A DNA stretch of 11,210 bases from assembly GCA_023394035.1 (NCBI GenBank), contig JAEXBK010000132.1, positions 1 through 11,210 on the forward strand, read 5' to 3'. Source of the stretch: Bacillota bacterium (GTDB taxonomy: Bacteria > Bacillota > Clostridia > Peptostreptococcales > Anaerovoracaceae). A program made the translations under genes and the position numbers. Positions 1 to 5,240 of this stretch are shown here, in pieces. Within the stretch, counting starts at the first letter, position 1. Each line of letters opens with the position of its first letter. Under the pieces are notes generated by a model, which did not search any database, had not been told where the DNA came from, and saw nothing but the letters and a program-made list of their open reading frames with translations.

Positions 1-384
1 ATCGTCCATATAAAAGCCGTCCTCATTTCTCAGGAAAATTCTTGAAATTTCTGTTCCTGCAAGTTCAAGTGCGGATGAATAATCGTAAAACGACGGGGCA
101 AACAAAACCGCCTTCTGCGGCTTTAAGCTCCCTGCTATGCGGTAGATTATGTCGTCAGCACCGTTTCCGCAGCAAACCGAATCAAATCCTACACCATAGT
201 GTTTTGATATAGCCTCTCTGATTTCCGTGCTGTCGGGATCGGGATAACATTCATATTCCGCTATGCTTTCCAAAACGGCGGTTTTGACCGACTGCGGCAT
301 TCCAAGCGGATTCAGATTCGCCGAAAAATCCGTTACCTTATGATCGTATTTGTGTATATTGCCTCCGTGTATTTCGGTTCTCAT
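1..384 (-). CDS. cobD: CobD-like PLP-dependent aminotransferase/decarboxylase, N-terminal part
   Basis: The minus strand is open from an ATG at 384-382 to the window edge, giving 128 codons; the C-terminal two thirds lie outside. The N-terminus reads MRTEIHGGNIHKYDH, then DFSANLNPLGMP, then YPDPDS and CCGNGADDIIYRI. The HGG...DFSAN(L/I)NPLG...YPDP..GNGA pattern is typical of class I/II aminotransferases of the histidinol-phosphate aminotransferase / threonine-phosphate decarboxylase group. The early HGG and DFSANLNPLG favour CobD, which makes the aminopropanol phosphate used in cobalamin synthesis; HisC is the main alternative. The PLP lysine is off the window. A GGAAAG box lies 7 bases upstream of the ATG. 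No other cobalamin gene is visible, so the pathway cannot be confirmed from context. The rubrerythrin terminator separates it from its right-hand neighbour. Confidence 0.7.
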   Translation of the reverse strand, partial: MRTEIHGGNIHKYDHKVTDFSANLNPLGMPQSVKTAVLESIAEYECYPDPDSTEIREAISKHYGVGFDSVCCGNGADDIIYRIAGSLKPQKAVLFAPSFYDYSSALELAGTEISRIFLRNEDGFYMDD

Positions 385-438
385 CAATAATCTTTCCGTT
401 TTATAAATTCATACAACTAACCTATATTAATATACCAT

Positions 439-465
439 AAAAAGCGGCTGCCTTAAAGCAGCCGC
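439..465 (-). terminator. Rho-independent terminator after rubrerythrin
   Basis: A perfect 8-bp stem (GCGGCTGC at 444-451 and GCAGCCGC at 458-465) has a 6-base loop. On the minus strand it is followed by five T (439-443). It lies 20 bases past the rubrerythrin stop and points the right way to end that transcript before the CobD-like gene. Confidence 0.9.
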
Positions 466-484
466 GATATGTTTTGTGTTCTCT

Positions 485-1024
485 TTAATAATTTTCTGCA
501 GAGATTTCAAAATAGCTCTGTGGATGATTACATACAGGACATACTTCAGGAGCCTTTGTTCCGACAACAAGGTGTCCGCAGTTGCGGCATTCCCAGATCT
601 TAACTTCGCTGCGCTTAAAGACTTCTGCCGTTTCAACATTCTGGAGAAGCTTACGATATCTCTCTTCGTGATGTTTTTCGATGGCGGCAACGCCTCTGAA
701 CTTGATCGCAAGTTCCTTGAAGCCTTCTTCTTCTGCAGTCTTTGCAAAACCTTCGTACATGTCAGTCCATTCGTAGTTTTCGCCTTCCGCAGCAGCTTCG
801 AGGTTCTCAGGTGTTGATCCGATTCCGTTAAGCTCCTTGAACCAAAGCTTAGCGTGTTCCTTTTCGTTTTCAGCAGTCTTAAGGAAGAGTGCCGCGATCT
901 GTTCATATCCCTCTTTCTTTGCCTTTGAAGCAAAATATGTATATTTGTTTCTTGCCTGTGACTCTCCTGCAAAAGCAGCTTCAAGGTTTTTCTCTGTCTG
1001 TGTTCCTGCGTATTTATTACTCAT
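485..1024 (-). CDS. rbr: Rubrerythrin
   Basis: This 179-residue protein is a non-haem diiron peroxidase that reduces hydrogen peroxide in the cytoplasm with electrons from reduced rubredoxin or an NADH-linked donor. The N-terminal ferritin-like four-helix domain (about 1-135) carries E21 in FAGESQARNKY, E54-x-x-H57 in ENEKEHAK, the TAEEEGF segment near 97-102, and a second E-x-x-H near 116-119. The C-terminal rubredoxin-like domain has C146-x-x-C149 and C162-x-x-C165. The length fits the family. Start choice: the frame extends upstream to 1078, but the ATG at 1024 begins the conserved MSNKYAGTQTEKNL sequence and has GGAGG 7 bases upstream (1032-1036). It has its own promoter, an operator-like palindrome and a terminator, so it is probably monocistronic. 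It likely acts alongside bcp and fprA in oxidative-stress defence. Confidence 0.97.
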   Translation of the reverse strand: MSNKYAGTQTEKNLEAAFAGESQARNKYTYFASKAKKEGYEQIAALFLKTAENEKEHAKLWFKELNGIGSTPENLEAAAEGENYEWTDMYEGFAKTAEEEGFKELAIKFRGVAAIEKHHEERYRKLLQNVETAEVFKRSEVKIWECRNCGHLVVGTKAPEVCPVCNHPQSYFEISAENY

Positions 1025-1060
1025 ATTGTTTCCTCCGTTCGTAATTGTTTTGTTAATAAC

Positions 1061-1083
1061 AATATTTGTGCTACACAAATATT
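1061..1083. promoter_or_regulatory. Perfect inverted repeat over the rubrerythrin -10 region and start site
   Basis: AATATTTGTG (1061-1070) and CACAAATATT (1074-1083) form a perfect 10-bp inverted repeat around the triplet CTA. It overlaps the last three bases of the -10 box and the predicted transcription start, where a repressor would block initiation. It does not match the usual PerR box (TTATAATnATTATAA). A second shorter palindrome, TTGTTA-A-TAACAA (1050-1062), abuts it inside the leader and is only loosely Rex-like. The identity of the regulator is unknown. Confidence 0.55.
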
Positions 1084-1109
1084 ATATATTAAATATTTGC
1101 GTATATCAA
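1081..1109 (-). promoter_or_regulatory. Sigma-A-type promoter of rubrerythrin
   Basis: On the minus strand TTGATA (1109-1104) and TATAAT (1086-1081) are separated by exactly 17 bases. This is close to consensus, suggesting high basal strength held down by a repressor. The predicted transcription start is near 1074, about 50 bases before the ATG. Confidence 0.8.
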
Positions 1110-1185
1110 CATTGCCATTGCTTACTTTGAATTAACTATACCTTACTATATATCATATATATTATATATATTGATAATCCTTTTA

Positions 1186-2025
1186 TTAATAATCTATATC
1201 GTTTTTGATGAAGCTGCCGTTTGAAAGATCGGCAAATGCCTGATCAAGCTCATCTCTTGTGTTCATCACGATAGGTCCTGCCCAAGCTATCGGCTCATTA
1301 AGTGCCTTTGAAGCGATAAAAAGTACCTGTGATGCTTCGTCACCTGCGGCTATTGTGATGCTGTCACCGTTGCTTAGCTTAACTGCCGTTTTTTCCGGTA
1401 TCATTTCGCCATCAATTACGGCATTTCCAAGCAGTGTAAACAGCATTACCGAATCATCCGAGTCGGTTTCTATCGTCACTTCTCCGCTCTTTTCTATATG
1501 GAGGTCGTAATAATCCAGCTTCAGATGCTCGCCCTGATAGCCTTGGTATTCCTTATATCGTCCCGATATAAGTCTTAAGTATCCTCCTTCAAACGGGATT
1601 TCTGCTATTTCGTCGTTTTTGATGCTCTTATAATAAGGCTTGCTCATCTTTGCAGAAGCAGGAAGGTTGAGCCAAAGCTGAACTCCGAGCATTCTTTCGG
1701 ATGCAGGAAGCTGCTCCTCGTGCATTATCCCTGAACCGGAGTTCATCCACTGAACCTCTCCGTCGCCTATGGTATCCGAATTTCCCATGCTGTCCTTGTG
1801 CATCATCTTGCCGCGCCATATGTAGCTTACGGTTTCGATGCCTCTGTGAGGATGAATAGGAAATCCCGCAGTATATTCTTCCGGATCTACGCTGTCAAAC
1901 GAGTCAAGCATCAGTATAGGGTCAAATTTATCGGTTGTCCTGTTGCCCAGAACCCTTACGAGGCTGACTCCTGCACCGTCCTGTGTCCTGAAGCCGGTCA
2001 CCCTATCAGTTATCATTCTTTTCAT
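1186..2025 (-). CDS. Pirin family protein
   Basis: This 279-residue bicupin protein has the pirin N-terminal domain signature FPIHPHRGIETVSYI, followed by GEVQWMNSGSGIMHEE. The four predicted metal ligands are present: H58, H60, H102 and E104, matching the His-His-His-Glu set of characterised pirins. The C-terminal pirin domain spans about 150-279. Some bacterial pirins have quercetin 2,3-dioxygenase activity and others act as redox-sensing partners; the sequence does not tell which. It lies between the transporter and rubrerythrin genes on the same strand. Gaps of about 96 and 160 bases, plus a separate rbr promoter, suggest independent or only partly shared transcription. The ATG at 2025 has an AAAGGA box about 10 bases upstream. 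The downstream 1090-1185 is very AT-rich with no convincing terminator. Confidence 0.95.
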   Translation of the reverse strand: MKRMITDRVTGFRTQDGAGVSLVRVLGNRTTDKFDPILMLDSFDSVDPEEYTAGFPIHPHRGIETVSYIWRGKMMHKDSMGNSDTIGDGEVQWMNSGSGIMHEEQLPASERMLGVQLWLNLPASAKMSKPYYKSIKNDEIAEIPFEGGYLRLISGRYKEYQGYQGEHLKLDYYDLHIEKSGEVTIETDSDDSVMLFTLLGNAVIDGEMIPEKTAVKLSNGDSITIAAGDEASQVLFIASKALNEPIAWAGPIVMNTRDELDQAFADLSNGSFIKNDIDY

Positions 2026-2121
2026 TTATATTATCCTTTCCTTAAAAAGACAATTCTTGCAGCCAATATATATTATTTACCCTTTCGCCGGAAAAAATAA
2101 CAAAGTGTAAAGAGATATAAA

Positions 2122-3123
2122 CTAATTATGATGAATGTGAATATGCCTGCCGCAATTTGAAATGTGTCTGTGAGCATGGCTATGCTCTATAGTGTGCGTA
2201 TGAATACTCCCTCCGTGATAGTGAACAATGAAGTGAGTATGCATATGACTGTGATACCTCTCTATAGTATCTGCAATCACTACCGCCGAGCCGGCAGCCA
2301 TTACCGTTAACGCTGCAAAAAACCGCATGCCAAGTTTTTCATTAAGTAAAACCACAGAAAGCAAAACGCCGGCAAACGGTGCAATAGCATAAAATGCGCT
2401 CGTCTTTGCCGCTCCGAGCATTTCCTGTGCCTTTATGTAAAGATGGATACTCATGCCATACGAAAAGAATCCGAGAATCATTATCACTACCGCATAAATA
2501 AAGGACGGCATTTTTTCGCCGACAATCCATGCCACTAAAAGTGCTCCGCTTCCGGAAAAAATCCCCTTTACCGCAACGATCTCAAATGTATTCTTCGATG
2601 ATATCATTCTAGTACAGTTGTTTTCGAGCCCCCAGCAAGCCGCTGCTGCAAGGACGAGAACAGATCCCCATGAGAAGCCTAATCCTTCTAAGCCTTCATA
2701 GGAAAGTATCATACTTGCTATCGTAACAAGAGCGATGCCTGCCAAAAGTTTTTTTGATATTTTTTCTTTGAATATCAAAAAAGCGATTATGCTCGTTGCA
2801 ACTATCTCAAAATTGTTCAGAAGCGACGTATGTGCCGAAGAAGTAAACTTAAGACCCAGCATCAAAAGTATCGGCGCAATTATATCGAGCACCACCATTC
2901 CTGCCGTGTACGGAAAATCTTTCGAAGAAAGCTTATTATCCTTTTCATTTTTCAGTATATAAAATGCGCCTATACCTAAGCCTGCACCTATATACAAAAA
3001 TGCGGCGAGCATGACCGGTCCTGTTTCTTCAAGCAAAAGCTTTGAAAACGGAGTGCTAAGTGCATAGCACAAAGCCGCACATATTGCATAAAAAATCGCC
3101 CTATACTTTCCTTGCGTATTCAT
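2122..3123 (-). CDS. EamA/DMT-family transporter with a histidine-rich C-terminal tail
   Basis: This 333-residue membrane protein of the drug/metabolite transporter (EamA) type has a hydrophobic core (residues 1-287) that looks like ten membrane helices in two repeats. Typical EamA phrases are ALCYALSTPFSKLLL near the start, FEIVATSIIAFLIFKEKIS near 105-123, and AGVLLSVVLLNEKL near 251-264. After VVIADTIERY the remaining 43 residues hold 16 histidines, mostly as alternating His-x-His, plus one Cys (C324). This would follow the last helix and probably faces the cytoplasm. Such a tail suggests binding of Zn, Ni, Co or Cu, but the transported substrate is not evident; family members export amino acids, nucleotide-related metabolites and others. 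It starts 24 bases after the bcp stop, with a weak AAAGG ribosome site, so it is probably the second gene of a bcp operon. Confidence 0.9.
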   Translation of the reverse strand: MNTQGKYRAIFYAICAALCYALSTPFSKLLLEETGPVMLAAFLYIGAGLGIGAFYILKNEKDNKLSSKDFPYTAGMVVLDIIAPILLMLGLKFTSSAHTSLLNNFEIVATSIIAFLIFKEKISKKLLAGIALVTIASMILSYEGLEGLGFSWGSVLVLAAAACWGLENNCTRMISSKNTFEIVAVKGIFSGSGALLVAWIVGEKMPSFIYAVVIMILGFFSYGMSIHLYIKAQEMLGAAKTSAFYAIAPFAGVLLSVVLLNEKLGMRFFAALTVMAAGSAVVIADTIERYHSHMHTHFIVHYHGGSIHTHTIEHSHAHRHISNCGRHIHIHHN

Positions 3124-3147
3124 AATACCTTTATGTCTTTATATCTT

Positions 3148-3600
3148 CTATAGTTCTTTCATCATCTGGTTCGGATTATCTGCCGCCTTTACGTTATTAA
3201 ATGCTTTGACGATAATCCCTTTTTCGTCAATTAAGTATGTTGAACGCACTATTCCGACGTATTTCTTGCCGTAATTCATCTTTTCTTTCCAAACATCATA
3301 TGCCTGTATTGCCTGAAGCTCCGGATCCGAAAGAAGTGTGAACGGAATTCCGAATTTGGTTTCAAACTTCTTATGAGATGCAACACTGTCTTTGCTTACA
3401 CCAAGCACAACAGCTCCTTTTTCTGTAAACTGCGGATAGAGTTCTCCGAATCCGCATGCCTGTTTGCTGCATCCCGGTGTATTGTCTTTCGGATAAAAAT
3501 AAAGTATAACCTTTTTACCTCTGTAATCCTCAAGTCTATGCATATCGCCATTCTGATCAGGTAAGTAAAACTCCGGCGCCTTAGTTCCTATTTCGAGCAT
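3148..3600 (-). CDS. bcp: Peroxiredoxin, BCP/PrxQ type thiol peroxidase
   Basis: This 150-residue protein covers the whole AhpC/TSA thioredoxin fold. It reduces H2O2 and organic hydroperoxides using thioredoxin-type reductants. The active site YPKDNTPGCSKQACGF carries the peroxidatic Cys at residue 44 and the resolving Cys at 49. This five-residue spacing is diagnostic of the BCP/PrxQ subgroup, which forms an intramolecular disulphide. R118 in VRSTYLIDEKG fits the conserved active-site arginine. The start is set by TAGGAGGA immediately upstream (TCCTCCT at 3607-3613 on the plus strand). A gene remnant ends only two bases before this ribosome site. bcp and the following EamA transporter gene lie 24 bases apart and probably share a transcript. 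Confidence 0.95.
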   Translation of the reverse strand: MLEIGTKAPEFYLPDQNGDMHRLEDYRGKKVILYFYPKDNTPGCSKQACGFGELYPQFTEKGAVVLGVSKDSVASHKKFETKFGIPFTLLSDPELQAIQAYDVWKEKMNYGKKYVGIVRSTYLIDEKGIIVKAFNNVKAADNPNQMMKEL

Positions 3601-3614
3601 TGTATTTCCTCCTA

Positions 3615-3848
3615 TTATATATATTCATTCAGTATTGTTTTTATAGTAATATTATAACCCTTGTCGCTCTTTTGAAACATATTCCTCAATATATCCAAAT
3701 AGTTAAATATTGCTTCATTATCATGAACGATACTGTACCACATAGCATTATTTTTCTTATCATATAAACAGACCCGTAGCTCTTCATCATAAACCGGTTT
3801 CTTTTTATAGGCTTCTAGTTCACTAACTGTTAATACCTCTTCCTCATA
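3615..3848 (-). pseudogene. Unidentified small reading frame, probably a truncated gene remnant
   Basis: The minus strand has 77 sense codons between an in-frame TGA (3851-3849) and a TAA (3617-3615). The composition looks protein-like: VLTVSELEAYKKKP, then LRVCLYDKKNNAMWYSIV, then an acidic, helix-prone end finishing in TILNEY. No ATG, GTG or TTG with a ribosome binding site opens the frame at its left end. The first internal ATG falls about 35 codons in. This suggests the 3' end of a gene that lost its start, or a frameshifted small gene. I do not recognise the family. The stop lies directly before the bcp ribosome site, as in operon packing, so it may once have been the upstream operon partner of bcp. 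It could also be chance open sequence in an AT-rich gap. Confidence 0.4.
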
Positions 3849-3887
3849 TCATAAATCGAGAAGCAATCAATAAAAGATAAATAATTT

Positions 3888-3907
3888 AGGTGGATTTCCA
3901 CCTTTTT
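3888..3907 (+). terminator. Hairpin with T-run, plus-strand orientation
   Basis: AGGTGG (3888-3893) and CCACCT (3898-3903) flank ATTT and are followed by a T-run on the plus strand. It has terminator form, but no plus-strand gene ends here. It may be a leftover of a lost gene, consistent with the remnant just to its left. The rest of the 3849-3965 gap shows nothing else I can support. Confidence 0.45.
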
Positions 3908-3966
3908 ATTTCGAGTTTTCTGATTTCGTTCAAGCCTAGAGATGTGTATAAACACTTGAAACAGAT

Positions 3967-4008
3967 AAAAAACATCGAGGCAGCAAGGTTTTCTTGCCGC
4001 CCCGACAT
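3967..4008 (-). terminator. Rho-independent terminator of the acyl-CoA dehydrogenase fusion/fprA operon
   Basis: Arms at about 3973-3988 and 3993-4008 pair over 14-16 positions around a 4-base loop. The stem is rich in G and C (GGGGCGGCAAG against CTTGCTGCCTC on the minus strand). It runs into six T on the minus strand (3967-3972). Several pairs are G-U only when read as minus-strand RNA and become mismatches on the plus strand, which fixes the orientation. It starts about 24 bases past the fprA stop. Confidence 0.88.
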
Positions 4009-4031
4009 CTATGCCGGATTAACCGATATTA

Positions 4032-5240
4032 TCAGTAGCTCTGTTTCATCGAGTCGATTATGCTTTCTGCAAGTGCATCAAGCTCATCATATGTGGTCTG
4101 ATTGACTGACGACTGGATTGATACTTCCTCATTCAAAATCGTTATCTGCTTCATGGAATCGAGAATCTCGTGCATTACAGTTCCTGCCTGCGGTGCCCAT
4201 GATCCGTTTTCTACGACGGCAACGACGCGTTTCTGGAGGTTAAGACGCTTCATATCCTGAATGAAATTCTCCATAGGTGGGAAGAGATTCAGGTTATAAG
4301 TTACGGAAAGCAGTGCCATATGGCTGTATTTGAATGCTTCTCCGATCAAATATGAGCAATGTGTCTTTGATACGTCAAACATTCTTACGTTGTGCAGTCC
4401 TTTTTCGTGGAGCTTAGCTGCGAGGATTTGTGCTGCAGATTCAGTGTTTCCATACATTGAAGCGTAAACAACGAGCACACCCTTTTCTTCAGGTTCGTAT
4501 GTAGCCCAGTGGATGTACTTGTCGAGGATATATCCTATATCCTTTCTCCATACAGGTCCGTGAAGAGGACAGAGCATCTTGATGTCGATAGTCTGAGCCT
4601 TCTTAAGAAGGTGCATTACCTCAGGACCGTACTTTCCTACGATATTCGTGTAGTATCTTCTTGCTTCGTCGATCCAATCTCTGTCAAAATCAACTTCATC
4701 GGCAAAGAGTACGCCGTCGAGTGATTTGAATGATCCGAACGCATCTGCGGCAAAGAGTACACCGTTTGTAACGTCAAATGTAACCATAGCCTCAGGCCAG
4801 TGAACCATAGGAGCAAGCACGAATGCGACCGTGTGCTTACCGAAGCTCATCGTATCACCTTCGGTAACCTGAATAAAATTCTCACCTACGTTAAATCCGA
4901 ACTGGTTCATCAGCATAAAAGCTTTTTCGGTCGAGATCACCTGTACTTCAGGGTATCTCAAAAGGATTTCCTCCATTGAAGCGCAGTGATCCGGCTCCAT
5001 ATGGTTTATTACCATGTAGTCAAGCTTTCTTCCGTCAAGAACATATTCTACGTTCTCAAGGAACTGTCTTCCTACAGACCAGTCGGCGGTATCAAAGAGC
5101 ACCGTCTTTTCATCAAGAAGAAGATATGAGTTATAAGAAACACCGTCTTCTATCGGATGAATATTCTCGAACAAATGAAGTCTCTTATCATTCGCTCCGA
5201 CCCAAAACAGGTCATCCGTTACTTTTCTTACGCAATGCAT
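4032..5240 (-). CDS. fprA: FprA-type flavodiiron protein (oxygen/NO reductase)
   Basis: This 402-residue class A flavodiiron protein reduces O2 to water, or NO to N2O, in the cytoplasm, taking electrons from rubredoxin. The metallo-beta-lactamase-like domain (about 1-250) has the full diiron ligand set: H80-x-E82-x-D84 in NHMEPDH, H147 in MVHWPE, D166 in AADAFG and H227 in PLHGPV. The flavodoxin domain (about 254-402) begins GVLVVYASMYGNTES, the FMN phosphate loop. Length and order match stand-alone class A enzymes; there is no C-terminal rubredoxin or flavin-reductase extension. Its ATG overlaps the stop of the preceding fusion gene in TAATG, with AGGAGG just upstream, so translation is coupled. 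The rubredoxin domain encoded immediately upstream is the obvious electron donor. Confidence 0.96.
   Translation of the reverse strand: MHCVRKVTDDLFWVGANDKRLHLFENIHPIEDGVSYNSYLLLDEKTVLFDTADWSVGRQFLENVEYVLDGRKLDYMVINHMEPDHCASMEEILLRYPEVQVISTEKAFMLMNQFGFNVGENFIQVTEGDTMSFGKHTVAFVLAPMVHWPEAMVTFDVTNGVLFAADAFGSFKSLDGVLFADEVDFDRDWIDEARRYYTNIVGKYGPEVMHLLKKAQTIDIKMLCPLHGPVWRKDIGYILDKYIHWATYEPEEKGVLVVYASMYGNTESAAQILAAKLHEKGLHNVRMFDVSKTHCSYLIGEAFKYSHMALLSVTYNLNLFPPMENFIQDMKRLNLQKRVVAVVENGSWAPQAGTVMHEILDSMKQITILNEEVSIQSSVNQTTYDELDALAESIIDSMKQSY

Noticed and set aside
485..1078. A longer rubrerythrin starting at 1078.
   Set aside because: The extra 18 codons overlap the operator-like palindrome and predicted transcription start. 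The ATG at 1024 has GGAGG and the conserved N-terminus.
1130..1185. AT-rich tract with many TATATA repeats as a replication origin or satellite.
   Set aside because: It is short, has no DnaA-box cluster or iterons, and lies between ordinary genes. Simple AT richness of a clostridial intergenic region explains it.
2122..2254. The histidine-rich coding tail as a DNA repeat array or CRISPR-like element.
   Set aside because: The repetition comes from alternating CAT/CAC codons. There are no regular repeat and spacer units, and the frame is continuous with the transporter.
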